This document shows positions 34,901 to 46,964 of a DNA stretch of 64,000 nucleotides, piece by piece. The stretch is from NCBI RefSeq assembly GCF_004027225.2, contig NC_044279.2:31846705-31910704 (forward strand), in the 5' to 3' direction. This DNA is from Strigops habroptila. Its lineage: Eukaryota > Chordata > Aves > Psittaciformes > Psittacidae. The translations under genes and the position numbers were made by a program. Under the pieces are notes generated by a model that searched no databases, had not been told where the DNA came from, and was given only the letters and a program-made list of their open reading frames with translations. Every line of letters starts with the position of its first letter. The stretch's first letter is position 1.

Positions 34901-37900
34901 CTATGGTAACACCCATTGAGGTTTCTTTCCTTCCTTCTTTCTTTCTTTCATCCTTCCATGAATTTTCGTGGAACACTGACAGAAAGATAGACAAGCAAAC
35001 AGGGCAGAAACATGTTTTTCTCTCCTCCAATAAGGCTAGAAATAAGCTGGATCAGCTGCACTCACTCTAGACCCACTGAGCTCCTCCATCAGCTTCAATA
35101 AAGATGTTTTCCCAGTTTTCCTGGGGGAAAGTTAGGGGAAGGTTGGGGAATGCTTCATTCCTCAAATCCTTTTCCTTCATATCTAGGATTCAGATCAAAT
35201 GGCACCGTTGAAACATCATTAGCAACATGAAGTCTCTGATGAATGTTACTTACAGGAGAGTGATCAGGTGACCACGCAATGAAGACCCACTCATATCCTT
35301 GAGCATTCCGAGAATCTAATCTGTATAATATATAACATGGTTGCTTGTCTTCAAGAAGTGGAAGGACAAAGGAATCATAATCCTTTTCCCATGATCCAAC
35401 TGGCTGCCTAGAGGATCCCACAACAAGCTGTTCTATAACCAATAACCAAAGCTACAAGTTAGCAACAATATAGTTAATGCTGTTTTTCAAAATTAGCAAT
35501 TACGATAAACAGTTAATCAGACACTTCATCTTTCATAACGATGTCCACAAGAATGGAAGTCAAGAACAGTCAGTATGAAAGCAGGTGAATTCCTACAAAA
35601 GCTGTGCATGTTCAAACCCTAACTCACTTTAACCCAAATACAAATAATTGAAAAGTAACATGCTGGTTGTCTGGAAGTTCTTTGATCTGAAGGGATAAGA
35701 TTGATGTTAGTGTTTTTAGCATAATAAACACAGAAGGGAAATAAAAACTCTCTTATCCCAGTTAATTTTTAAATTGCGATACTTAAGTAGAAACAAGATG
35801 AGAATAAGCTTTTAAATTTTAGAATAGAATTACTGATGCTCTTGCTATAACATATTAGTGTTTGTACTGAGTCAGTAACGCAGTCATATAGTGAAAAGAG
35901 TTTGTAATTAATATGCTTGCACTAAGCACTTTAACTTGACTATGTAAGTAGATAAACCTCTTTCTAACACAGCTTCATAACTGGTCTCTTTAAATGACTG
36001 AAGCTGTTTATTGTGTATAATTAGCTTAAATCTGTATAGAATACTTCAGATGAGATTTAATTATGTGAACAGCTGTAGCAGCAAGATTTTTCTCTCATTT
36101 ATAAATCACATCTCCACTTCCAAGGGAAAGTAACAGTATAGTGTATTTCAAAATGTTTATCAGCTTCCCAATAAACAGTAGTACCCACAATTGAAACAGA
36201 AATACCTTGTTTAAATGGAATCCTACAACAGTCTGAGGACCACCATAGTAGCTCATAAACAAAGTATCTTTTGAGAGTCTAGGACCTAACTTGTAAAACT
36301 TCAGACAACAGTATACAAACGCCTCTACAGCAAGGCACTCTATCACAGTAAGTCACAGAACACAAACATCTCGGGGAGGGTGTTGGGCCCTTCTTTGAAT
36401 TAGTGCAAAGTAGGTAAGTTGTACACCTACACTAGAGTACTAAGAATGTATTTGCCAATTCTGAACCCTAGGTGGCTTTATACTCACTGGATTTAAGATG
36501 GAAAAATTCAAAGGAACTCTATTGCCCAGCAGCAAACCTCTTCTCTTACTAACTCAGATTAGCAGAACTCAAATTGACTATTATGTGTTGACTAAGGGCA
36601 GTTGCTGAAAGCTCCTGCAGAAAGATGAAGTAACTCTTCCAGTATTCCTGGAGTTTTAGAGGTTTCTTTCTGAACTGTGGAAAATAGTATCAAAGACTGG
36701 ATTCTGCTTCTACATAGAGGCAAAATGCATATACATATATACACACAAAAAGGAAAAATATGGGGAATGTCTTCCATTTGTATCATTATGAGGCTTAATT
36801 TCATATTAAAAAATAGCATACATACAAAAGTATATTGCTTTACCTTGCCTAATAAGAAAAAAAAAAAATAATTCAATGGTTTGCCAGCATTTGCTACCTT
36901 TTGCTAGTAAGACTATACCATAGTGACCTGCCTATAATATTACTATTGCTACTTCCTTAAGGAAATCAGTATTAAAATGTCAGAAGACTTTCTCAGAAAA
37001 GCAAGCACAAAGGTTACCTAAGAATAAACGTATGTGTATGTACATGTACGTAGTCCAGCTAACATGTATTTCAGTGAACTGTAAATGCAAGAACTCTACA
37101 AAGAATAAAAAACTCACGGTGGGCATCTGAAGTACTTCAAAAGATGGACAAAACCATGAAGTGTCTTATACAGTCAACCAGCAGTGCTATTAAAAAAAGT
37201 AATTATGCATTCTATCTTGCAACGTTTGCAGCCTTGATCAATTGCCAAGAATTTCAAAGATCAAACTCAAGTTCTGCAAGAAGTTATGTAATTTTATATT
37301 TATACAGATACATGAGATTTAAGGAACGCTTTTATCTTTGAAGATTTGTACAAAGTTACAGATTTTTGAAGATACTTTCTATGTAGCCAGATTCCTACTT
37401 AAGCGTCTGCTTTAATAGAGCTTAATAGAGCTTTCTACATGCAGCAGACCCCAGTATAAAAGGCAGATAATATTTAGGCTTCATCTAAAATGACTAGCTG
37501 CTCTGCAAGAAATTTTCTGTCTACTGAAAGTAACCAAAGTGACAAAACACCACACAGGCGTGAATTTTCTTTTCCTTACTTTCTTTAGTAAGACAAGCAG
37601 AGTAAGCTCATTTATACTATTCATATGAAATGCACAGCAGTTATGAAATGATAAGAAAACTTCAAATTCAAAAATACAGTAGCATTGTACTGAAAAGCTC
37701 AGCATCTTAAGATCTTACCTTCTATATATGAAAGACCTTAGCAATATTAAGATTGGCAGAATTTTGGTTTTTTAAGCAATTGTACATGTAGGTCACTAAA
37801 ACAACTATGAAAATATCTAAAAGAATCAGAGAAAAAGATTAAAATTTGACTAACCATTGTCAATGACTATTTTTAAAAGCCTGTATTGTCCATTTCTGGC

Positions 37901-40900
37901 TCCAACAAAGGTGTCTTTAACACTTCCACTAGCTGAAAAACATAAAAGTAACCAAATTAACATATTTCACTTCTTAGGACAAAGAACATTCACAAAGGTA
38001 AGAGCAACACTGGAAAAGTGTACACTGGTCCTTCACTAGAAAGTTGGACTGAAAAAGGAACATGGGCATTATGTTCCCTCTATGCTGCATGCTGTTCCAG
38101 CCAGGGGCATGCCACAAGAAGATGGCAGGCAGTTATTACAGACCAGCCCTGCTTTCTAGCATACCGTGTGATTTTCAACATTGTGAAAATCAAAGGTGAC
38201 ATCATATCATCACTCTCCAGTTTCAAAGTTAACACAGCAACACAATAAAAATATGACACATCTCAAATTACAATAGCTTCATGAAGGCTGCAGGCTCAGT
38301 ACAGGCTTTCAGGCAGAACCTTTATGCCTGCCAGGAAAATGTTAGAGATGGTCTGGCAAAAGTGCCGTTTTCTTCCTGAGGACACCTCTCTGAAGTGTAA
38401 CAGTGAAGGCTGCCACTCATTGCTCTTCTTTCACATCATCTTATCTCCTTGTATGTATCTTGATGACACTGTTCAAACCCTGACCTATAGCAACCAGATG
38501 CCTTAAAATGAATTTACAAAGTAACTAAAAACATTTTAAAAGTCCATAATTCACATTAACACTACACCACAAACACAAGACTCATTTTCCTAAGCAGACT
38601 GAAGACCTGTTCTTGACTTACATGAAGATCATTCCTATCTCAACTGCTCTGCTAGATAATCCGAGTGCAAATCAGTTTAACTATACCATAGACAGAGGGT
38701 TGTACAGCATTTATCGAAGAACAATTATTGCAAGCTGGTCCTTTAAGTAATCCCACAACATAGAGCATAGCACCAGCAAAACAAACACCAAACCAGGAAA
38801 CAAGTAAAATGGATTATTTATAGTCAGATTGAGGCCAACTGAACAGATGGTCAGATGGTATCCAGCAACACTGCTGCCCATACTCAAAACATTTTAAATC
38901 CATGCCCATCTAAGTGATGCCCAGGCCCATTCTGAAATGCCACAATGGTGTGGGAGGGAAAGGAGGTGTTAAACAAACTGAACTGCATTGGGTTACCAGC
39001 CCGACCCCAGATTCATCCCACTAACCACTGCAGACCCTCACCGTAACTTGCTGCCAGCTTTTCTCATTGTCTCTGCCCGTCCTCACCATTCCATTCAGCA
39101 CACAAACACTGCATCACTTTCTAGACCTTTCAGTTCCCCCAGGGCCCTTTTTTTTCTTGTCCTCTTCTTGTTTATTATCTTTTTATTCTTTATTCTCTCA
39201 ATACAACCCTACACACCAAAAGACAAAAATACAGCAATCCCTGCACCAATACCAGAACTGTAACAGCTCCCGAAGTAGCATTTTGAGACAAAACATCTAA
39301 GAAACCATCTCACTATCAAGTGAGCTATGCTTTTTTTTCTCATAAAGGTTTTAAATTCACAGCAGAATGCTGTTATTTTATATTTAAACTTTTGGCACAG
39401 ACCTACTGAATTAAAATCTGGGTTTATTTCATAAATCTTTTAAAGAATATTATTTTAAAATTATTTAGAAGACTATGAACATATTCTATCGTATTTCTCT
39501 GCAGCTCAATGCATTCTGCAACTTCCTACACTATTTATCTGCCCTGGCCTGTTTGAAAGTCCAGTCCTTTTAGCAACTGCCTGGTACATATCACTGGCTC
39601 CATGACTTCATTTCTGTTTCCAGAAAAGAGCAGCCCATGCTGCCAAATCTTGCAATTGTTTATGAGTGACAGTGGCCTGTCTGTAGCTAAAGCCAGCAAT
39701 GGCACAACAAGTGCTATTCCTCTTCCAAATTGCAGAAGCGGATGCTTTGCTGCAAACAGGACTTCTGATCAGTGGCTGCGGAGGCAGGATCCATGCAGGA
39801 AAGCTGCCGAGTTCTCTACAGCTCTCCTCAGAGGACAGAGATTCTCAAAGACATGAAGGAGAGCAGCAGAAGCAGCTTAGCCACTCTTCTTGCTTGTGGT
39901 AAGCAACAGGATATTCTTGTGCTCCTCCCTCCAGCATTGCCAGGAGAACAAGGGAATGAAGAGCCACTGTTAATAGTTTCCTCCAGCCTGGGAAAAAAGC
40001 TATCCCAGGTGCACCTCTAGCCTGAGAAGGGTTGAAAATGTGAAACAAGAAGGAGCAAAAAAGAGCAAAGACTGGCATGCAGGAGATGGAAGAGAAGCGA
40101 GGTGAAAGGGTGCAGACCAAATGCAGTTAATGGACAAAAAAGGGAACAGAGAAGCAGTTAAGAGCTGCCGTGGCTAGGACAAAAGTCACCTTCAATAATA
40201 ACTATGGGAGAACAGGCAAAGTACATGGTACTAGTCACTGAACAAGCAGATTGCAGAAAACGAGACAGTAAAACCCGACGCCCCCATAATCCTGCAGTAT
40301 AATCCCTTTTTAGCAATTCCGTGATTTGGGGGGACCCGGTAATGCTGAGAAACAATACCCTGTCTTCTTCTACTTGCTCCTCGCACCCTCCAAGGCCTGG
40401 AAACACGGGGGAAAAAGGTTCCCCCATACTCTCCCCCTTTGTGGCCTCCAGCGATGGGGGTTTTCAATGGGCTTTCCTACTCCGGGACACACAGTTCTCC
40501 TCAGGGCTCCCGCTACAACGGACCCCGCAGCGACCCTCGGCATTTCCCGTGCTGTCCAACTCATCCCAACCCGCTGCGGCCACTCCGAGCGGGCGGGCCG
40601 GGAGGTGCCCGGGGAGACCCCGCAGCCCCGGCTCCCGCCGCCGCAGGACAGCCTGCGCCAGGGAAGTCACCTGCGCCAAGGGGGGGTCTCCTCCCCACGT
40701 GTGGATTTCTGCAGGCAGTACTTTCCTCGGGCGGGCTCCCCGCCGCCCGCAGGCGGGCAGGCGCGGACAGCCGTGCGGGCGAACCCCGCGAGTCTCCGCC
40801 TGACTCCCAGCGGAGCGGCGGCCGCCCGGGGCCGGAGCCAGCAGCAGTTTCCCCCCCTCAGCTCGCCTGTCCTCCCCGGCACCCCGCGGCGGAGAGGACG

Positions 40901-41121
40901 GGCTCCTCCAGCAGCGAACAAAGACCGCGGCGGGGGACAAAATTCCGCCGGGAGCGGCCCGTTAAACCGACCACCTCCCCCCGCGCCGCGCCGCGCCCCA
41001 ACCCGACCCGCAGGGAAAGGCGCTCCGCCCGCCCGGCTGGCAGGGGCAGAGGCGGAAGGGAGCCGCCTGTCCCAGTGGGCACCGCGGTGCGGGTACCTTG
41101 GATACCGGTCTGGTGGGACAT
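25762..41121 (-). CDS. TWF1: TWF1 gene: twinfilin-1, complete coding region
   Basis: Nine minus-strand coding exons (41121-41097, 37932-37855, 35432-35254, 34107-34012, 32055-31951, 28561-28436, 28244-28094, 27680-27559, 25932-25762) join into 350 residues, the same length as human TWF1. Twinfilin binds ADP-actin monomers through two ADF-homology domains (about 2-139 and 175-313), and its C-terminal tail binds capping protein and phosphoinositide. The tail [18 protein letters not shown] is intact. All introns are GT-AG except the one between exons 6 and 7, which is GC-AG. The gene starts in a CpG island and converges on IRAK4. Confidence 0.98.
25933..27558 (-). other. TWF1: TWF1 intron 8
   Basis: A 1,626-bp AT-rich intron (GTAAGT to ttcccag). 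No repeat or gene recognised. Confidence 0.88.
27559..27680 (-). CDS. TWF1: TWF1 coding exon 8 (residues 254-294, ADF-H 2)
   Basis: The acceptor is ttctctgcag and the donor AAG|GTAAGT. It encodes [20 protein letters not shown] and [16 protein letters not shown]; human has [16 protein letters not shown]. No long ORF marks it because stops lie close on both sides. Confidence 0.95.
27681..28093 (-). other. TWF1: TWF1 intron 7
   Basis: A 413-bp intron (GTATGA to ctctgcag), with nothing else seen. Confidence 0.88.
28094..28244 (-). CDS. TWF1: TWF1 coding exon 7 (residues 204-253, ADF-H 2)
   Basis: The acceptor is tgttaacag before 28244 and the donor TAG|GTATGA at 28093. It encodes [20 protein letters not shown] and [11 protein letters not shown], very close to human. 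Confidence 0.97.
28436..28561 (-). CDS. TWF1: TWF1 coding exon 6 (residues 162-203), GC donor
   Basis: This 126-nt, phase 0 exon has acceptor tttgttccag and ends CTG|GCAAGT, a GC 5' splice site with otherwise strong consensus. It encodes [20 protein letters not shown] through INYVQL, beginning ADF-H 2. The next exon continues QIDMKNE, agreeing with human VQLEIDIKNE. Confidence 0.94.
30140..30480 (+). mobile_element. Degraded ancient CR1-type LINE 3' end
   Basis: AAGCTGTGGAATATACTGCC, a later GACTAGATAATGGATG and a terminal TTGATCTGACCCAGTA match the layout of old reptile/bird CR1 3' ends. It is much more diverged than the other CR1 copies in the window. Recognition is from recall of the consensus layout. 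Confidence 0.55.
31454..31645 (-). mobile_element. CR1 LINE 3' fragment, minus strand
   Basis: AATCACAGAACGGCTGAAGT and following text match a reversed CR1 3' end. The characteristic CACAACCTCTCTGGGCAACC block and GTGCTTAGTCACCC are present. Confidence 0.85.
31951..32055 (-). CDS. TWF1: TWF1 coding exon 5 (residues 127-161)
   Basis: This 105-nt, phase 0 exon has acceptor tgctttcag and donor GAG|GTACCT. It encodes [15 protein letters not shown] and [20 protein letters not shown], the end of ADF-H 1 and the interdomain linker. Confidence 0.97.
32056..34011 (-). other. TWF1: TWF1 intron 4
   Basis: A 1,956-bp intron (GTATGT to ctttcag). Several short open frames (for example near 32590-32964) do not resemble known proteins. 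No repeat is assigned. Confidence 0.82.
34012..34107 (-). CDS. TWF1: TWF1 coding exon 4 (residues 95-126, ADF-H 1)
   Basis: This 96-nt, phase 0 exon has acceptor tatgctag and donor CAG|GTATGT. It encodes [20 protein letters not shown] and [10 protein letters not shown], containing the long actin-binding helix of the ADF fold. Confidence 0.97.
34108..35253 (-). other. TWF1: TWF1 intron 3
   Basis: A 1,146-bp intron (GTAAGT to tgctag) with a pyrimidine-rich stretch at about 34490-34640 and a short TTTC/TTCC run at 34926-34950. Confidence 0.85.
35254..35432 (-). CDS. TWF1: TWF1 coding exon 3 (residues 35-94, ADF-H 1)
   Basis: The acceptor is ggttatag before 35432 and the donor CCT|GTAAGT at 35253. 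It encodes [20 protein letters not shown] and [13 protein letters not shown], almost identical to human. Confidence 0.97.
35433..37854 (-). other. TWF1: TWF1 intron 2
   Basis: A 2,422-bp AT-rich intron (GTTAGT to gttatag). No gene or clear repeat seen. Confidence 0.85.
37855..37932 (-). CDS. TWF1: TWF1 coding exon 2 (residues 9-34)
   Basis: This 78-nt exon has acceptor tgtttttcag before 37932 and donor ATG|GTTAGT at 37854. It encodes [20 protein letters not shown], the start of ADF-H domain 1; human has [20 protein letters not shown]. It enters and leaves in phase 1. Too small to stand out in an ORF scan. Confidence 0.94.
37933..41096 (-). other. TWF1: TWF1 intron 1
   Basis: A 3,164-bp intron (GTACCC to tttttcag). 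Its first part lies in the CpG island, and long open frames there reflect high GC and few stops rather than genes. Around 39060-39250 is a pyrimidine-rich stretch. No assigned repeats. Confidence 0.82.
41097..41121 (-). CDS. TWF1: TWF1 coding exon 1 (residues 1-8)
   Basis: Only 25 coding nucleotides: ATG at 41121 with G at -3, encoding MSHQTGIQ, then donor AAG|GTACCC at 41096. The peptide matches the human N-terminus. The codons just upstream are open in frame but start only from non-ATG codons. Confidence 0.95.
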
Positions 41122-41189
41122 GTCGCACCGCCGCGCCCCGGGCAGTGCCGCCGCCGCCTCACAACCCGCCCGGCCCGGCCCGGCCGCGC

Positions 41190-41197
41190 TCACGTGA
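41190..41197. promoter_or_regulatory. Palindromic E-box TCACGTGA upstream of TWF1
   Basis: The site TCACGTGA, a core bound by USF and MiT/TFE bHLH-zipper factors, lies about 70 bp upstream of the TWF1 ATG within the CpG island. Function is inferred from the motif only. Confidence 0.5.
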
Positions 41198-44100
41198 TGC
41201 GCCGCCGCCACTCAGCGGCCGGGGGGGAGCGCGGCGCCTTCCGGGACCCGCCGGCCCGGGCCGGCCCCAGCGTCCCGCGGTGCTGCTGCTGCTGCCCCCT
41301 ACAGCGGGGACCCTCCGGGCAGGACGTCCCCTCACTGTGCCCGCTCGGCGCCCGCGGACGGCGCCTCGGGGCGCTTTAAAACAGGAACGAGAGCAACCCT
41401 GTCCTCGCCTCTGTCCTGCCTGTCGCCCCTCCGCCTGCCTTCCCACAGCGCGACATAGCCGGCCCTGCGCCCGCGGTCATCCTGGAGAAAGGGAGAAGTG
41501 CTGAAAAGTAACTGAGGTGGATTGAGTTGGTCTGTAAGAGCCTGCTGTGGAGACCTCCCGCTCTCGCTTGGGGCAGCAGGGAAGGAGCCACAGGGTGGGA
41601 CACAAGGCTGCTTGCGTGTCCCGTCAATTCTGTATTAAACAGTCACCTGGTAAAGAGCACAGAAATCAGCCCAGAACCACGGCTGTTGGAGCTCAAGCCC
41701 CTGACGAGGCAATCTTTGTGTGTTAGTTTTGCATTATATGCTACTTGGTAGCACTGCATCAACGGAAATAGTGAAGATTTCGTCTCTTCCAGCATGAATG
41801 TGGCAGTCGAGATGCTCATCTGGATTGTCAGGGCATGGGTGTACCTGCTTCTCAGCAAGTGGCCTCTCTGCACAGCCAAAGGCTTTTACAACTTTTCAGT
41901 ATGTGCTGACAAAGTTTCCCTAAACGTCTTATTTTAAAGTTCCCAATGGAAAGTCCTGTGTCATGAATTTAAGCATGGCCTGGATGGAGGTTTGCCGTTG
42001 CTAACTGTCTTTCACAGGCACATCTGTGCTGGAGTCTGGATTAGACTACACAGGTAAAATGTTCAGGCAAGTGTAAGATATAACAGGGCTGTAGGCGCTT
42101 AGTGCAATGTCCTGATGCTGACAATTCCTTCAGATTCCTGGAAGTTAGGAGGGTTTTTATGGGTCACTATTCAACCTGAGCGCGTAAGAAATGCTGTAAC
42201 AGGGCATACTAAATATGCCCAGTGGACCAGGCAAGAACAGAAGAGTAAGGCAAGTGCATGGTAATCTTTCCCTGGCTCACCTTCCCAGGCTCCAGAGTGC
42301 TGCAGCTCTGGAATTTCTGAAGTCAGCTGTGTTGAGAGGTCTGGGTGCCTGTGCTTTGTCAGATCCCTAGTTTAAACAGGTGAGGGATTTGGTGTCCTAT
42401 TTGGGAAATGTGAAATAGCAATGTAACTGCAGTATGTGAGTTGCGCTGTGTAATCCCAGCCTGGCAAATATGAAGTCAGTATGGAGACACGTCACCAGCT
42501 AGTGAGCTGAGACTCACTGCAAGGTCTGCAGCAGCAGGGGAAACAAAGCTGTAGTTTGTCTTTTTCCTAGTAAAGTCCTATGTTCTTGGTTCCTCCCCTG
42601 TGTTGGTGTTAGTGTTTGTAAAGGATGGATTTGGCTGAAAATTTACAAGGGAAAAACAAGTTTTCCTTGATAGACAGATGTCCTGAAAAGACAGATCAGT
42701 TCCTTGATCCAGTTAGTCGTGTGTCCCCAGGAGCACTACTATTGTCACAATGTGGTAAAAGGGTGTGTACCTAAGACTGCGGAACTGTACTTTCAATGGA
42801 AACCCATGCTTCGATGGAAATACCACAGCGGTATGAGACTGTAAGGTCTGTCACCACATCCAGATCACCTTGATTATCTCAGGTCACATCAATTCCCACT
42901 AATCTGCCAGAGGGCTCTGAAGTACAGAAGTGGGATCTTAAGATCTGCTTCTTCTGAAACAAGGCTGGTACACACTGGCATTTAATAGCACCTTTTTGGC
43001 GAAAAGACAAACTGAAAGTCTAAAGGTTTTTTTCTTTAATTTCGATATCACAAATATTTTCTTTTATTAGTGTTTGATGTTTGACAAAGAAGCAGCATTG
43101 CACAGACATGAGTACAAAGAAGTAAGGATTTTATGTCTATTGAAGATGCCTAAACTTCTGCATTTTAGTCTTACTAAAATGGTTTTGATTATAAAAGTGC
43201 TATCCAAATCATAAGAGGGTCAGGATAATAACAGGCAGGTTTATTTGTTAGCATATGCATTAAGTAACCTTTTCCTTTTTGTTAGTTATGTTTATTCCGT
43301 GTACTTGAATTAATTTTTTCCAGTATATATTAGGGTTTGTATCTAGTTAAGGCTGTGATTGTTTTGGTAGAGGCAGCATATTGCCCTTCCCCAAATTTTA
43401 ATAAGACTCTTGTAACTGAATGATAAATGACGTTTTAAAAAAGGAAATATTTTTAGTAGACTTTGGTACAGCATTTTCAATGTGAATTCTGGGTCTTGTT
43501 TTCATTTTCTGTGTCTTTATTGTCTTTCCCTATAGATTTACTTCTTCATCGATTTAACAATGCTGTTTCTCTTATGCCAGTTTATTAAATGCTGTAGTTA
43601 TAATCTCTATGGAATTCTTAGTTAACTGTCTTCATAGTTCCCTAATGATGTGCAAACATTTTATCCTGTTGTTATGTAGCCAGGAAGGCCTGTTCCAGGT
43701 TTGACTATAATTGTTTGACCTAACAATGGAAATGCACAGATTTTTTCTATTATTGAAGTCCATAGTTATGTTGAGGTGACACTTCAAACACTAAACACAT
43801 TTCCAACAGCTGAAGAGGAAAACTTTTTCCTGGGCAATATTACAACTTCATTGTCTTGCTGTGGAGCTCCATTGCCTGTAGATCTCTATCCTGACAATTC
43901 AAAGCTTCAACTTACATTATTCTTTTCCACCATCAGCATGTTCTTCAAAAATAACCATATTTTCATAAGATAATTATAGTAATAGAGAATTAGTCCATCA
44001 GAAAGATTAATCTTCTTCCATATAGGGTAAGAATGAATATTACTACTTCTTTCAGAAATAAGTGAAAACTTAATTTCTTCAACTCTGTTTGCTTCCAGTA

Positions 44101-46964
44101 ATCTCCATTCCCATACACCCATAGGTAGCTAAACAAAGAAGATAGAAATCACACTCCTAGAGTTGCATTTGCTTATAACTTTGAGGATATGTGTGAAAGT
44201 TGTTGCTAGCAAAATGGACTTTGACTTCTGAGCCTGCCAGTGTTACCTGTTTGTAAGTCTCAGTCTATGTAGTGCTATTCAACCAACACACTATGTTCAA
44301 GTCAAATAAAAACATATTTCTTTGTGATGGCTAGAGCTTATGGATAGTCTGCTATTAAGAAGCATTTCTATAAGAGCTAATAACTCTCTTGCCATAGCAA
44401 GTGTTTTTTATTACAGTGTGGACAGCTCTCACTTTACATTCATCGGCAAGTCTTTATAGCAGTATGAATATATCTCTTCATTTCTTTATGCTTTGAAGTA
44501 TTTCTGTTCATTTCTCATAAATGAGAAAATAAACCATACTGTCTTTTAACATTCATAATCTGAGAAGCTTTTTTTTCTGGCTGCTGAAACAGCTGACACA
44601 GTAGACGTAGTCTGTGGACAGCCAGGAACGTGCTAGATACACAACTATTTTAAATTGAATTACAATATAGTAGATAGCCAAGTTTGAGGTACTGGGGTTT
44701 TCCTAGCCATTGCCATAGATGTAAACAGATTTGCAGCAATAGGTTTTGCTATCCTGACAGTTGTAGACAGCTGATTCTTGTCATGTTTTGGTAGGCTTTG
44801 ATAATAAGAAGCAAATATTCTGTGAAATCAACTGAACAAAGCACAATTGATGGGAATCCTTCTGTTCTGTTAAATGCTTTCAGACCTTATTAAGGAGTTG
44901 ATTCTGAAAATGGTTTGTTTGATATCTTTGTCCATTTCTAGCCCTTATTCTGATCTGGTAAATCTGCAGGTAGACGCTAGACATGGAATCTCTCTGTTCT
45001 CTATGCACAGCATAATGAGCAATATGATGGTCAAATTGTTTCATGCTCTCCGTGATTTTAAAAAAAAAAAAAAATTCTCAAGAGTCATTTGTTATTTCAT
45101 GTACTTACTTTAATAGTAGTGATTAGCTAACATGTTAATACTACTGCAAAATCATTGTGCAAAATGATTTGTGATCCAGTCACGCTTTCAGCTGCTCTTT
45201 TCAGATTTTCTGTTCTGCCTCCATGGTTTGTTATTTGAATACATTTCTGAATTATGACTGGTACCTCTTCAGTTCTTGACTTTTGCCCTTTCTCTTCAGT
45301 GAGAAATATTTAAAACCTATGTTTGCTTTGCCAGTTATTGATGACAGATTCAAGATGTTTCGTTGCGTGCAGAGCACACAAGAGCTTTTTTAGGAATCAT
45401 CTTACATGATCTTCAAAGTGATTCTTGGGTCAGAGAAAGCAAGAAAAACTTTGTAAAACCTGGACAGCTCCCTTAGGCCTTTGGAATAGATTTATAAGTC
45501 ATAATTCCATTTTAAGCTATCAGGACTAAGCTAGTGCATGTGTGCCTTCTTCCCAGACCATCATATACCTGAGCATAAATACCAAGATTTAAAATTTGAC
45601 TGGATTCTAGGGGAAGACTGCACAGAAAACAGAAGCAGGACATTATCTCCTCCAGTAGGGTGAGTAGCTAAAGAGATATACTGATTATTTACAGCAAGGT
45701 ATATTAAATTGCTGTAGCCCAGATCAAAGATGGTATCAAAGCAGTAACTGAAGCCAGATTATTATCTTCATTCAACAGGAATGAAGTCTTGCCACCAAGA
45801 AGAAGCTCTACTTAGATAACACTTATTTTAAAAATGAACATCTTGTATCAGAAAAAAAAAACTTCAAGATAAAAATAAGCTGCTGTTCATGTTCATGTAA
45901 AACCTTCCTCTGGATCTCAATCTAGAAAATTGTTCCAGTATCCATTTATTTTTGAAGAGACTGGATACATTTGTTGTCTTTCAGCAGCCTCTCCTTTCAC
46001 GTTTTCATGTCAATTAGGCCTACTTTACCTTTCACTCCATTGGATTTCTTGATGAGAAAGAAAATGTGCTTGGGACTGTCTTAGTCCCACTGGATAATCA
46101 TACTGACAGCCCAGCACATAGTGACTGTTGAAGAACCCCTTTTAGAAAGCTAGTGAGTCCTGGCAGGGAGCCACCAAACACAATACTGTCTAGATTTAGA
46201 GTAGACCTAATGTGCCAAGATCAGTAATTACCACCTGCAGGTGGGTGGCTTGTCTGGCCAGTAGTCATGTCTGAGCATAGAGCAGTATTTGAAGTTTGCA
46301 TGATCTAAATAAGCTAGTAGGTAGTTTTAAGTACTCTGGAAAGTAGTAATTTTCTCAAAGATTTCCTCACTCAAATATTCCTGTCATTACAGACATTTAA
46401 AAAATAATAACAAGGCAGATACAATGATAAGGTAAAAATGCATATTACAAAAATTAGAGATTATATTTCTGTTTTTCCTAACATCACATGGAGGATATCA
46501 TGACCCTGAAGTAATTAAGAATTGTCTTTTGAATTATTAAGAATTCAATTTGGCTTTGGTATAGACAAGGCTCTACTAGTAGGAGCGTATGAACTGCTTC
46601 TAATGGCAGATGATCTAGAATCATAAACTGGTGCAACACTAGCATGGATTCAGTAATTTTCCTGGTGAACGCAAAAGAGAGATGCTGGGCTACATTCTTT
46701 TCATACCTATTTCCACTTTATTTTAATATTTACTTTAGATAAGTGCATTGAGTCATTCTAAAACACTATCAGCTGAAACATCAGCACAATGCTGATGATG
46801 TGCAATCGTTTATCTTGTTTTCCACTACTCCAGAGATGATGGTTTCTCTCTCGATGACGTACAGTTAATACAAACTAATGCCAGATGAAGCAAACGTGAC
46901 TCTGGCCAAGGCATTGTTTGCAGTCTGTGCTGGAGACACAAAGTCCTAAGTCACTTCCTCTCTT

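Larger units (their letters stand above)
40480..41480. promoter_or_regulatory. TWF1: TWF1 CpG-island promoter
   Basis: Dense CpG sequence surrounds the TWF1 start codon (41121) and continues upstream of it, falling back to AT-rich sequence near 41500. The long open frames on both strands here overlap each other in several frames, as expected for a CpG island. Confidence 0.82.

Noticed and set aside
38988-39300. Overlapping plus-strand open frames in TWF1 intron 1
   Set aside because: Pyrimidine-rich DNA gives Ser/Pro/Leu-rich chance frames; no conserved domain or splice context.
40326-41504. Long 392-codon plus-strand open frame over the TWF1 CpG island
   Set aside because: Several frames on both strands are open here because stops are rare in GC-rich DNA. 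The composition is Pro/Arg/Ala/Gly and the true TWF1 start lies on the minus strand inside it.
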